Under the pieces are notes generated by a model. The model worked only from the letters and a program-made list of their open reading frames with translations, did no database searches and was not told the DNA's origin. From contig OZ020246.1 in assembly GCA_963971285.1 (NCBI GenBank), positions 12,569,217 through 12,633,216 of the forward strand: DNA of 64,000 nt, given 5' to 3'. Below, piece after piece: positions 35,451-47,270 of this stretch. A program made the position numbers and the translations under genes. Every line of letters starts with the position of its first letter. Within the stretch, counting starts at the first letter, position 1. Source of the DNA: Astropecten irregularis (Eukaryota > Echinodermata > Asteroidea > Paxillosida > Astropectinidae).

Positions 35451-36242
35451 GTTGCCGTAGACAGTGTCTGTCTCCCTCTAGTGATCATGATGAGTCAGGT
35501 ATTGCCACTCAAGTGAGTGTCTGTCTCCTTCTAGTAATCATCGTGAGTCAGGTATTGCCCACTGATCTATACAAAAAATCTAATCTGACATCGGACTCGC
35601 TTGAAATATATCAAAATTTGGCATTATCATCACGGGTCAAAAAGTGGATGTTTTCACCAGGTCCGGACCTGATAGCCATCGGCCATTTTTCACCAGGTCC
35701 AGACCTGATAGCCAGGGGTCGCGGGTGCAAGACCCGAAACTTCATAATGTTTTTTCCAGACATTAAAAAATCTAATCTGACATCGGACTTGCTTGAAATA
35801 TATCCAAATTTGGCATTATCATCACGGGTCAAAAAGTGGATGTTTTCACCAGGTCCGGACCTGATAGCCATCGGCCATTTTTCACCAGGTCCGGACCTGA
35901 TAGCCAGGGGTCCCAGGTGCGAGACCCGAAACTTCATAATTTTTTCCAGACATTAAAAAATCTAATCTGACATCGTACTTGCTTGAAATATATCCAAATT
36001 TGGCATTATCATCACGGGTCAAAAAGTGGATGTTTTCACAAGGTCCGGACCTGATAGCCATCGGCCATTTTTCACCAGGTCCTGACCTGATAGCCAGGGG
36101 TCCCGGGTCCTAAAGTCGCTCCTGATCTATTGAGTTTAATGGCAATGCTGGGACGCCTGTCTGAAACGGGGTTATAAATTGAGTGGCAATACCTGACTCA
36201 TCATGATCACTAGAGGGAGACAGACATTGTCTAGATGGCAAC
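35451..36242. mobile_element. Inverted-repeat element, 790-bp class, copy 8
   Basis: Three-module class with 2 extra bases at the right end (GTCTAGATGGCAAC), giving 792 bp. Confidence 0.85.
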
Positions 36243-36710
36243 CAAGTGAATGTCTGTCTGCCTCTAGTGATCATCATGAGTCAAGTATTGCCACTCAAGT
36301 GAGTGTCTGTCTCCTTCTAGTAATCATCGTGAGTCAGGTATTGCCACTCAAGTGAGTGTCTGTCTCCTTCTAGTCTTCATCGTGAGTCAGGTATTGCCAC
36401 TCAAGTGAATGTCTGACTTTCTCTAGTGATTATTCATCTCATTTATTTATGTGCACTTTATAGACTCCCCACTCTTGAAAATAGAAGACGTGTTAACATG
36501 GTTAATTATTGTATTTTCTTATATAAGCATTTTCATAATAATTTCACCAACATAGATGCAAACCCTTACTGTTTATATGCTCCTGTGCGGCGAACAAGGC
36601 ATGCCGTAGCTGTGCTATACCATCTGACCCATCCAGTCCTTTGATGGGCCTTCTGCATTGAGAATCTACAAATTTTGTTTCATTCATTTTCCTCTTTCTT
36701 TATTTGACAG

Positions 36711-36894
36711 TTACAATGGAGAAAAACGTTGACACAATTCAGGTTCAGCTACCTTCAAATATCAGGATAACCAGCCTGTTCACCTATGAACTGGAGAGGG
36801 CACTAGTTGCTGACAAGCTTGATATGATCATCCATTCTTTAAAGGATTTGCCATCTGTGTTACATGAGGGAACGTCAATCTGAACCATCTGCAG
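36711..36894 (+). pseudogene. HMBS exon copy 10
   Basis: 184 bp; type a. By position it corresponds to copy 7, which is type b, so one of the two was converted. The shared TGA is present. Confidence 0.82.
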
Positions 36895-36951
36895 GTAAGG
36901 ATGTTTCCATATCAACAGCTGCATGTATGATTTACAGCGGTTGCTAATGGG

Positions 36952-37501
36952 GTTGCCGTAGACAGTGTCTGTCTCCCTCTAGTGATCATGATGAGTCAGG
37001 TATTGCCACTCAAGTGAGTGTCTTTCTCCTTCTAGAAATCATCGTGAGTCAGGTATTGCCCACTGATCTATACAAAAGATCTAATCTGTCATCGGACTTG
37101 CTTGAAATATATCAAAATTTCGCATTATCATCACGGGTCAAAAAGTGGATGTTTTCACCAGGTCCGGACCTGATAGCCAGCGGGCAGTTTTCAACACTGG
37201 TAGCTAGGGGTCCTGGGTGCGAGACCCGAAACAACATAATGTTTTTTTCCGACACCAAAAAATATAATCTGACATCAGATTGGTTGCTATTTCCGTTTGT
37301 TTATAGGCCTATTTGTTCTCCATTGTCATAAGTTTACCTATCTGAAACCAAAATCTGAATTGGGTCGACCTAAAGTCGCTCCTGATCTATTGAGTTCAAT
37401 GGCAATGCTGGGACGCCTGTCTGAAACGGGGGTTATAAATTGAGTGGCAATACCTGACTCATCATGATCACTAGAGGGAGACAGACATTGTCTATGGCAA
37501 C
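36952..37501. mobile_element. Inverted-repeat element, 550-bp class, copy 9
   Basis: One-module class with TTTATAGGCC for TTTGTAGGCC in the unique tail. Confidence 0.85.
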
Positions 37502-38072
37502 CAAGTGAGTGTCTGTCTGCCTCTAGTGATCATCATGAGTCAAGTATTGCCACTCAAGTGAGTGTCTGTCTCCTTCTAGTAATCATCGTGAGTCAGGTAT
37601 TGCCACTCAAGTGAGTGTCTGTCTCCTAGTAATCATCATGAGTCAAGTATTGCCACTCAAGTGAGTGTCTGTCTCCCTCTAGTAATCATCGTGAGTCAGG
37701 TATTGCCACTCGAGTGAGTGTCTGTCTCCTTCTAGTAATCATCGTGAGTCAGGTATTGCCACTCAAGTGAAAGTCTGTCTTTCTCTAGTGATCATTCATC
37801 TCATTTTATGTGCACTTTATAGACTCCCCACTCTTGAAAATAGAAGACGTGTTAACATGGTTAATTATTGTATTTTCTTATATTAGCATTTTCATAATCA
37901 TTTCACCATAAAAGATGGAAACCCTTACTGTTTATATGCTCCTGTGCGGCGGACAAGGCATGCCGTAGCTGTGCTATACCATCTGACCCATCCAGTCCTT
38001 TGATGGGCCTTCTGCATTGAGAATCTACAATCCATTTTGTTTCATTCATTTTTGTCTTTCTTTATTTGACAG

Positions 38073-38256
38073 TTACAATGGACAAAAACGTTGACACGAT
38101 TCAGGTTCAGCTACCTTCGTATATCAGGATAATCAGCCTGTTCACCTATGAACTGGAGAGGGCGCTAGTTGCTGACAAGCTTGATATGATCATCCATTCT
38201 TTAAAGGATTTGCCATCTGTGTTACATGAGGGAACGTCAATCTGAACCATCTGCAG
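38073..38256 (+). pseudogene. HMBS exon copy 11
   Basis: 184 bp; type b (PSYIRIIS). The shared TGA is present. Confidence 0.82.
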
Positions 38257-38313
38257 GTAAGGATGTTTCCATATCAACAGCTGCATGTATGATTTACAGC
38301 GGTTGCTAATGGG

Positions 38314-39103
38314 GTTGCCGTAGACAGTGTCTGTCTCCCTCTAGTGATCATGATGAGTCAGGTATTGCCACTCAAGTGAGTGTCTGTCTCCTTCTAGTAA
38401 TCATCGTGAGTCAGGTATTGCCCACTGATCTATACAAAAAATCTAATCTGACATCGGACTCGCTTGAAATATATCAAAATTTGGCATTATCATCACGGGT
38501 CAAAAAGTGGATGTTTTCACCAGGTCCGGACCTGATAGCCATCGGCCATTTTTCACCAGGTCCAGACCTGATAGCCAGGGGTCGCGGGTGCAAGACCCGA
38601 AACTTCATAATGTTTTTTCCAAACATTAAAAAATCTAATCTGACATCGGACTTGCTTGAAATATATCAAAATTTGGCATTATCATCACGGGTCAAAAAGT
38701 GGATGTTTTCACCAGGTCCGGACCTGATAGCCATCGGCCATTTTTCACCAGGTCCGGACCTGATAGCCAGGGGTCCCATGTGCGAGACCCGAAACTTCAT
38801 AATTTTTTCCAGACATTAAAAAATCTAATCTGACATCGTACTTGCTTGAAATATATCCAAATTTGGCATTATCATCACGGGTCAAAAAGTGGATGTTTTC
38901 ACCAGGTCCGGACCTGATAGCCATCGGCCATTTTTCACCAGGTCCTGACCTGATAGCCAGGGGTCCCGGGTCCTAAAGTCGCTCCTGATCTATTGAGTTT
39001 AATGGCAATGCTGGGACGCCTGTCTGAAACGGGGTTATAAATTGAGTGGCAATACCTGACTCATCATGATCACTAGAGGGAGACAGACATTGTCTATGGC
39101 AAC
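38314..39103. mobile_element. Inverted-repeat element, 790-bp class, copy 10
   Basis: Three-module class with GGTCCCATGTGCGAG in the second module, shared only with copy 11 at 40525. Confidence 0.85.
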
Positions 39104-39518
39104 CAAGTGAATGTCTGTCTGCCTCTAGTGATCATCATGAGTCAAGTATTGCCACTCAAGTGAGTGTCTGTCTCCTTCTAGTCTTCATCGTGAGTCAGGT
39201 ATTGCCACTCAAGTGAATGTCTGACTTTCTCTAGTGATCATTCATCTCATTTATTTATGTGCACTTTATAGACTCCCCACTCTTGAAAATAGAAGACGTG
39301 TTAACATGGTTAATTATTGTATTTTCTTATATAAGCATTTTCATAATAATTTCACCAACATAGATGCAAACCCTTACTGTTTATATGCTCCTGTGCGGCG
39401 AACAAGGCATGCCGTAGCTGTGCTATACCATCTGACCCATCCAGTCCTTTGATGGGCCTTCTGCATTGAGAATCTACAAATTTTGTTTCATTCATTTTCC
39501 TCTTTCTTTATTTGACAG

Positions 39519-39702
39519 TTACAATGGAGAAAAACGTTGACACAATTCAGGTTCAGCTACCTTCGTATATCAGGATAACCAGCCTGTTCACCTATGAACT
39601 GGAGAGGGCGCTAGTTGCTGACAAGCTTGATATGATCATCCATTCTTTAAAGGATTTGCCATCTGTGTTACATGAGGGAACGTCAATCTGAACCATCTGC
39701 AG
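39519..39702 (+). pseudogene. HMBS exon copy 12
   Basis: 184 bp; type c, a mixture: MEKN as in type a, PSYIR as in type b, ITS as in type a. The unit is only 765 bp because the left inverted repeat at ~39759 runs straight into minisatellite units, so its element was lost by recombination between the inverted repeat and a 53-bp unit. The shared TGA is present. Confidence 0.82.
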
Positions 39703-40283
39703 GTAAGGATGTTTCCATATCAACAGCTGCATGTATGCTTTACAGCGGTTGCTAATGGGGTTGCCGTAGACAGTGTCTGTCTCCTTCTAGTAATCATCGT
39801 GAGTCAGGTATTGCCACTCAAGTGAGTGTCTGTCTCCTAGTAATCATCATGAGTCAAGTATTGCCACTCAAGTGAGTGTCTGTCTCCCTCTAGTAATCAT
39901 CGTGAGTCAGGTATTGCCACTCGAGTGAGTGTCTGTCTCCTTCTAGTAATCATCGTGAGTCAGGTATTGCCACTCAAGTGAAAGTCTGTCTTTCTCTAGT
40001 GATCATTCATCTCATTTTATGTGCACTTTATAGACTCCCCACTCTTGAAAATAGAAGACGTGTTAACATGGTTAATTATTGTATTTTCTTATATTAGCAT
40101 TTTCATAATCATTTCACCATAAAAGATGGAAACCCTTACTGTTTATATGCTCCTGTGCGGCGGACAAGGCATGCCGTAGCTGTGCTATACCATCTGACCC
40201 ATCCAGTCCTTTGATGGGCCTTCTGCATTGAGAATCTACAATCCATTTTGTTTCATTCATTTTTGTCTTTCTTTATTTGACAG

Positions 40284-40467
40284 TTACAATGGACAAAAAC
40301 GTTGACACGATTCAGGTTCAGCTACCTTCGTATATCAGGATAATCAGCCTGTTCACCTATGAACTGGAGAGGGCGCTAGTTGCTGACAAGCTTGATATGA
40401 TCATCCATTCTTTAAAGGATTTGCCATCTGTGTTACATGAGGGAACGTCAATCTGAACCATCTGCAG
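40284..40467 (+). pseudogene. HMBS exon copy 13
   Basis: 184 bp; type b. The shared TGA is present. Confidence 0.82.
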
Positions 40468-40524
40468 GTAAGGATGTTTCCATATCAACAGCTGCATGTA
40501 TGATTTACAGCGGTTGCTAATGGG

Positions 40525-41314
40525 GTTGCCGTAGACAGTGTCTGTCTCCCTCTAGTGATCATGATGAGTCAGGTATTGCCACTCAAGTGAGTGTCTGTCT
40601 CCTTCTAGTAATCATCGTGAGTCAGGTATTGCCCACTGATCTATACAAAAAATCTAATCTGACATCGGACTCGCTTGAAATATATCAAAATTTGGCATTA
40701 TCATCACGGGTCAAAAAGTGGATGTTTTCACCAGGTCCGGACCTGATAGCCATCGGCCATTTTTCACCAGGTCCAGACCTGATAGCCAGGGGTCGCGGGT
40801 GCAAGACCCGAAACTTCATAATGTTTTTTCCAGACATTAAAAAATCTAATCTGACATCGGACTTGCTTGAAATATATCAAAATTTGGCATTATCATCACG
40901 GGTCAAAAAGTGGATGTTTTCACCAGGTCCGGACCTGATAGCCATCGGCCATTTTTCACCAGGTCCGGACCTGATAGCCAGGGGTCCCATGTGCGAGACC
41001 CGAAACTTCATAATTTTTTCCAGACATTAAAAAATCTAATCTGACATCGTACTTGCTTGAAATATATCCAAATTTGGCATTATCATCACGGGTCAAAAAG
41101 TGGATGTTTTCACCAGGTCCGGACCTGATAGCCATCGGCCATTTTTCACCAGGTCCTGACCTGATAGCCAGGGGTCCCGGGTCCTAAAGTCGCTCCTGAT
41201 CTATTGAGTTTAATGGCAATGCTGGGACGCCTGTCTGAAACGGGGTTATAAATTGAGTGGCAATACCTGACTCATCATGATCACTAGAGGGAGACAGACA
41301 TTGTCTATGGCAAC
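40525..41314. mobile_element. Inverted-repeat element, 790-bp class, copy 11
   Basis: Three-module class, nearly identical to copy 10 at a distance of 2211 bp. Confidence 0.85.
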
Positions 41315-41729
41315 CAAGTGAATGTCTGTCTGCCTCTAGTGATCATCATGAGTCAAGTATTGCCACTCAAGTGAGTGTCTGTCTCCTTCTAGTCTTCATC
41401 GTGAGTCAGGTATTGCCACTCAAGTGAATGTCTAACTTTCTCTAGTGATTATTCATCTCATTTATTTATGTGCACTTTATAGACTCCCCACTCTTGAAAA
41501 TAGAAGACGTGTTAACATGGTTAATTATTGTATTTTCTTATATAAGCATTTTCATAATAATTTCACCAACATAGATGCAAACCCTTACTGTTTATATGCT
41601 CCTGTGCGGCGAACAAGGCATGCCGTAGCTGTGCTATACCATCTGACCCATCCAGTCCTTTGATGGGCCTTCTGCATTGAGAATCTACAAATTTTGTTTC
41701 ATTCATTTTCCTCTTTCTTTATTTGACAG

Positions 41730-41913
41730 TTACAATGGAGAAAAACGTTGACACAATTCAGGTTCAGCTACCTTCGTATATCAGGATAACCAGCCTGTTC
41801 ACCTATGAACTGGAGAGGGCGCTAGTTGCTGACAAGCTTGATATGATCATCCATTCTTTAAAGGATTTGCCATCTGTGTTACATGAGGGAACGTCAATCT
41901 GAACCATCTGCAG
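41730..41913 (+). pseudogene. HMBS exon copy 14
   Basis: 184 bp; type c, like copy 12 exactly 2211 bp upstream. The shared TGA is present. Confidence 0.82.
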
Positions 41914-41970
41914 GTAAGGATGTTTCCATATCAACAGCTGCATGTATGCTTTACAGCGGTTGCTAATGGG

Positions 41971-42520
41971 GTTGCCGTAGACAGTGTCTGTCTCCCTCTA
42001 GTGATCATGATGAGTCAGGTATTGCCACTCAAGTGAGTGTCTTTCTCCTTCTAGAAATCATCGTGAGTCAGGTATTGCCCACTGATCTATACAAAAGATC
42101 TAATCTGTCATCGGACTTGCTTGAAATATATCAAAATTTCGCATTATCATCACGGGTCAAAAAGTGGATGTTTTCACCAGGTCCGGACCTGATAGCCAGC
42201 GGGCAGTTTTCAACACTGGTAGCTAGGGGTCCTGGGTGCGAGACCCGAAACAACATAATGTTTTTTTCCGACACCAAAAAATATAATCTGACATCAGATT
42301 GGTTGCTATTTCCGTTTGTTTGTAGGCCTATTTGTTCTCCTTTGTCATAAGTTTACCTATCTGAAACCAAAATCTGAATTGGGTCGACCTAAAGTCGCTC
42401 CTGATCTATTGAGTTCAATGGCAATGCTGGGACGCTTGTCTGAAACGGGGGTTATAAATTGAGTGGCAATACCTGACTCATCATGATCACTAGAGGGAGA
42501 CAGACATTGTCTATGGCAAC
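41971..42520. mobile_element. Inverted-repeat element, 550-bp class, copy 12
   Basis: One-module class, the last complete element of the array. Minisatellite units follow at 42521-42865. Confidence 0.85.
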
Positions 42521-42865
42521 CAAGTGAGTGTCTGTCTCCCTCTAGTGATCATCATGAGTCAAGTATTGCCACTCAAGTGAGTGTCTGTCTCCTTCTAGTA
42601 ATCATCGTGAGTCAGGTATTGCCACTCAAGTGAGTGTCTGTCTCCTTCTAGTGATCATCCTGAGTCAAGTATTGCCACTCAAGTGAGTGTCTGTCTCCCT
42701 CTAGTAATCATCGTGAGTCAGGTATTGCCACTCGAGTGAGTGTCTGTCTCCTTCTAGTAATCATCGTGAGTCAGGTATTGCCACTCAAGTGAGTGTCTGT
42801 CTCCTTCTAGTAATCATCGTGAGTCAGGTATTGCCACTCAAGTGAATGTCTGTCTTTCTCTAGTG
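42521..42865. repeat. 53-bp minisatellite, about 6 units
   Basis: The units alternate GTGATCATCMTGAGTCAAG and GTAATCATCGTGAGTCAGG forms. The last one passes into the HMBS intron at TCATTCATCTCATTT. Confidence 0.9.
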
Positions 42866-43150
42866 ATCATTCATCTCATTTAATTATGTGCACTTTATAG
42901 ACTCCCCACTCTTGAAAATAGAAGACGTGTTAACATGGTTAATTATTGTATTTTCTTATATAAGCATTTTCATAATCATTTCACCAACATAGATGCAAAC
43001 CCTTACTGTTTATATGCTCCTGTGCGGCGGACAAGGCATGCCGTACCTGTGCTATACCATCTGACCCATCCAGTCCTTTTATGGGTCTTCTGCATTGAGA
43101 ATCTACAATCCATTTTGTTTCATTCATTTTCCTCTTTCTTTATTTGACAG

Positions 43151-43334
43151 TTACAATGGACAAAAACGTTGACATGATTCAGGTTCAGCTACCTTCAAAT
43201 ATCAGGATAACCAGCCTGTTCACCTATGAACTGGAGAGGGCGCTAGTTGCTGACAAGCTTGATATGATCATCCATTCGTTAAAGGATTTGCCATCTGTGT
43301 TACATGAGGGAACGTCAATCTGAACCATCTGCAG
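43151..43334 (+). pseudogene. HMBS exon copy 15
   Basis: 184 bp; type d with VDMIQ, as in copy 2, and like copy 2 joined to the GATAGCC module right after the donor. Copies 2 and 15 are therefore the same terminal unit found at two places, each next to MTF1 sequence. The shared TGA is present. Confidence 0.82.
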
Positions 43335-43486
43335 GTAAGGATGACCTGATAGCCAGCGGGCTGTTTTTAGCCAGGGGTCCCAGGTGCGAGACCCGAAATG
43401 TCATAATTTGTTTTTCCCGACACCAAAAAATCTAATCTGACATCGGACTCGCTTGAAATATATAAAAATTTGGCATTATCATCATG

Positions 43487-44244
43487 GGTCTTACCATCTC
43501 TCAACCATGTACTCCAGCTATGCCACCTGTTGGATCAACTATTGTCCCTGTACCAGTTGTACTTACTATTGCTCCACCTGATCACACTGTTTCCTGCAGT
43601 TTTATAGTTCTGGTGTTCATGCACAGACTCAGATTTAAGTTATCACGGATGAACGCAAGGTTGGAATTCCACCGACGTCATTGTCTGTTTGTCAGCCAGG
43701 AAGCAGTTTCCCATCCGCTGTAACCAGTAGACAAGATGTTTTTAAGGCAGAGCAGAGTGCTGAAAATGTTGTCATCAATACGCGTAGTGTGGATGAAAGT
43801 TGTCTTACTTCACCAAACCGGGATGTTGATAAGTCGGCTCTTATGCTAAGCAAACAGTCTAATGAGCAGTGTGTGTCTGCTAATAATCCCGCGATTCAAG
43901 CTCCTGAAAGTCCATTATCTTGGAGCTCTAAATACCCTGAAACTAGTTCAATCAAACATTCATGCTCATGCGATAACCAATTGAAGAATCAACAAAAGCA
44001 ACGTTCAGATGATATGATTGAAAGTTGGTTAAATGATAAGAATAGCAGCATGTCTCAGTCTACAACTCCCATGGAGTCACCAAGCATTCCCTTCAGTACC
44101 AAGGAAGGTGACAAACAACCCTGTCCACTGTGTAACTGTGTATGTCCATGTAATTGTAAAAAGGCTGAACCGTCTAGAAGTGAATTTCAAGATAGCATGT
44201 CTGTTATTTTATCATTTAGTTTGGGTGGTTTCTCTGATTTTTGA
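43487..44244 (+). pseudogene. MTF1: MTF1 last exon, copy B: 5'-truncated
   Basis: Sequence homologous to 19828-20582 starts abruptly at GGTC after array sequence, so the acceptor and the upstream exons are missing. It has a net +4 change near 43590 relative to copy A (extra TT in TGTTTCCTGCAG, extra AT in TTTATAG) and CAG-ATT-TAA where copy A has CAA. The frame is therefore broken early. From about 43681 it is open for 187 codons: SVCQPGSSFP, RQDVFKAEQS, MIESWLNDKN, and the cluster CPLCNCVCPCNCKK to TGA. Near 43805 it keeps the TTA that is disrupted in copy A. With no promoter or 5' exons it is probably not functional. Confidence 0.85.
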
Positions 44245-44945
44245 TTGAGACATAAATGGGGAAAAACCAAAGTATGATACTATACCTTTAAGTTTAAACA
44301 GTATTATGAATAAAGAATTTGTAAGTACGTGTATTAATTTGTGACCAGTCACATCCAGCAACGTTTGCTGATTATTTCTCCCGAGTTACAATGTGATTAT
44401 AATCACCATAAATAGTTTATGGATTGGTTTGTATGAGAGGTATGTGATGTCAGTTTTGGAATCAAGTGGACTCATGAGGATTGACATGAATTGTTGTAAT
44501 ATACTTGTATTAAAAAAGACAATAATTGTGATGTACAGAAAGAGCAATATAATTCCATTTAATGATTATAAATGTATTTAATTTTAACGTGTTTAATTTT
44601 AATGAAATAAGCAATGAAATTAGTGAGTTGCTGCTATTGTGTATTACATGTATAGCTAGTTTCCAATTGATCAAACTTCCATTAATTTTTGGAGAACTGA
44701 CACACTGTGAAGTATAATGCAGTCTTGGTTTTATATGTTTCCACTTGTAGAAACCTGCCGTATATTTTATATTTTGTGATGATCTGATTTGATTTGTGGA
44801 CATTGTTGATGACATTGTGACATCATCAATGGCATCTTTGAATTAGACCGTAGGTTGTAGCTAGGTGTGATTGCTATAAGGTTTATGAAATCATATTGGT
44901 TAGTGACATAGATTGCATGTAATCATATTGATAAGATGCCTAATA

Positions 44946-45210
44946 GCACTCCGCACTAATGACGTCACACGAGTGATTTGGCCAGTGCATGCATGTACAA
45001 AATCCCCGGATGTCAGACAAATATTGACTCACATGTGCAGTGTACACCATGCATGCACGCGCACACAAACCACTCACGTTTGCATGGTTGCAATGTTTGT
45101 CTGAGATCCGGTGTGACGTCACTGCATTAAGCGTCTTTTTGGCAAATTTCGGCGCTATATAAGTGTCTTTTTATTATTAACCTACTATTTTTAGTGCAAG
45201 TGCGGAGTGC
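44946..45210. mobile_element. 265-bp MITE, copy B
   Basis: The ends GCACTCCGCACT and AGTGCGGAGTGC are flanked by TA at 44944-44945 and 45211-45212. It was copied as part of the duplication, not inserted independently. Confidence 0.82.
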
Positions 45211-46145
45211 TAATATTGTTTCAATGAACTTTGATGGTACAATGTATTAGCAAAACATTAGGCAGGTTATGCCTGTGACTTCCTGCACTGGGAAAATTCT
45301 GCCATCTTGTACATGTAATGAAAGATCAATTTTGAATTACACAATGTTGTGTTCAAAAGCATGTGCATATATGTACAGTCACATACATTTCATACACTCC
45401 TTTCATGATTGGCATGTAAACAATGAAAGATGCATTGAACATTTATGGATTTTAAGTGACTGTTACCCCATAGACTGATATTTGTGTTACAGATTCTGTC
45501 CAAATATTACTCAAATATTGCTACAGGTATTGAAGAGATGAAATAATATTTGTATTGTGTTTAAAGTCAATTTTCCTTTTAAGCTTCCATTTGGAATTAT
45601 TGATGCTATGTGCGATTTTAAAAAAATATAGTTCACTTGTACGAAATGAACACCTTTTCGTGCTTTCCGTCTGGTATGTTCTTAATAAAAATTAACAGCC
45701 CACACAATAGGGTGGGGGGGGGGGGGGGGGGTGGAGCTGGGCAACAAACCAGAGCATAAATAGCCAAGATTATCATTCATTTATGCCTGTGCCATGTATG
45801 AAATATTATGTACCCGACTCAATGCACCACACTAAATACATGTAGCTGAAAAATCAATGGGCCGTTAAGCTGAATATCATATTCTGTGTAACCTCAAATG
45901 TTTTTTAAAATATGCAATTTGGGGGTCGTGCAACTAATATATTGTGTAATTACGACTGGTTATCACAACCTGGGGGTTCAGTGCTTCAACCTGTTGTGGA
46001 GACTTGAAAAATGTTGGCTTAAAATCTAGCGCTACATTGTTATGAACGTGGAGGGTTCATGAAAACTGGTTACTCGGTTACAGAAAAAGCACATTTTGGG
46101 GGATGTTTTTTTTTTCTCGGGCTAATTAGCAAAAATTATAATTAG

Positions 46146-46279
46146 CTAACAAACAAAAATTTGAAAAGAATTGGGCAGATGAGGGTTTAAACTACCATTT
46201 ACAGTATTGCACCAAAAACCAAACCCAAGACGAATGGGGAACAATATGCGATACTGACTGGGATGAACCAGACGCCAAG
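46146..46279 (+). CDS. SRCR-domain exon, copy B
   Basis: Matches 22481-22614, with V to A, S to L and N to D changes (NWADEG, GLNYHLQYC, DTDWDEPDAK) and the same donor GTATGT. The frame is open in both copies. As in copy A, no second SRCR exon is seen nearby. Confidence 0.7.
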
Positions 46280-46880
46280 GTATGTGAAATGTTACATAAT
46301 CATTATTCGTGAAACAATGTTTCTGTGTGAAAACACATGAAAGTTCTATTTATTCAAATGTCTCTGTGAACTAAAATCCTTTGAAATACTGTCATCGTGG
46401 AGGGAACTGCAGCTGAATACCTCAAGATCTGCAAGTTACGGGTGCACCCATGTAAATAGTCCCAAAATCCGTCCGTTAAGCACTCAATATATTTTAAATG
46501 AGAGTTGTGAGAGCTATGAAAATGAGGGATTGACAAAATATGGCACTGGACCTCCTGCCTGGAATCTGGCCTTCCATTTGTGACCATTTGTGATGCAATT
46601 TTGGGTGAGAAAATGGGTCTATTTCAGCCGCTTTGCAGAGGGATGTTTTTTGGAAAATGGCTTCTTTGACCTTGTTTTAGGGGTGGTCAGCTGAGAATGA
46701 GTAAATCTCAAAAATTCAATGGTCAACCCACCATAAAATGAAAAGAAAATGAAAGGTGACATGTTAATCATCATATTTCTGTGCAACTTGAACAGCTGTG
46801 AGAGTTATGTATATTTCTAAATGATTTTTGAAGTATAAGGATTTATCACTGTTGTCTAAGAAAGTTTATTTGCTTTAGCG

Positions 46881-47270
46881 ATGGTATCGATTTTAGAGAT
46901 GGTATCGATTCTGGCGATGGTATCGATTCTGGCGACGGTATCGATTCTATCGGCGGTATCGATTCTATCGGCGGTATCGATTCTTTTGGCGGTATCGATT
47001 CTTTGGGCGGTATCGATTCTATCGGCGGTATCGATTTTATCGGCGGTATCGATTCTTTTGGCGGTATCGATTCTTTCGGCGGTATCGATTCTTTCGGCGG
47101 TATCGATTCTTTCGGTGGTATCGATTCTATCTGCGGTATCGATTCTCTCGATGGTATCGATTCTTTTGGCGGTATCGATTCTTGCGGCGGTATCGATTGT
47201 AGCAATGGTATCGATTCTAGCTATGGTATCGATTTTAGCAATGGTATCGATTTTAGCTATGGTATCGATT
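46881..47270. repeat. 18-bp ATCGAT minisatellite, copy B
   Basis: About 21 units of GGTATCGATTCTTTCGGC with more variants at both ends (GGCGATGG, TAGCAATGG). Open frames on both strands reflect the 18-bp period only. Confidence 0.97.

Larger units (their letters stand above)
26158..43486. repeat. HMBS-exon higher-order tandem array (13 exon copies)
   Basis: Units contain (a) HMBS intron, the stop-bearing exon and intron, (b) a 550- or 790-bp inverted-repeat element, and (c) one to ten 53-bp minisatellite units. Exon starts are spaced 1616, 1499, 1362, 1502, 1499, 1362, 1501, 1362, 1446, 765, 1446 and 1421 bp. A 4363-bp higher-order period is exact over 29485-38256 (for example 29726 to 34089 and 31088 to 35451). 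Exon variants are shuffled between positions, which implies unequal crossing over and gene conversion. The right end joins MTF1 at a shared GGTC. Confidence 0.95.

Noticed and set aside
45713-45731. Long G-run as a G-quadruplex control element
   Set aside because: A simple homopolymer whose length differs between the two duplicate copies; no sign of conserved function.
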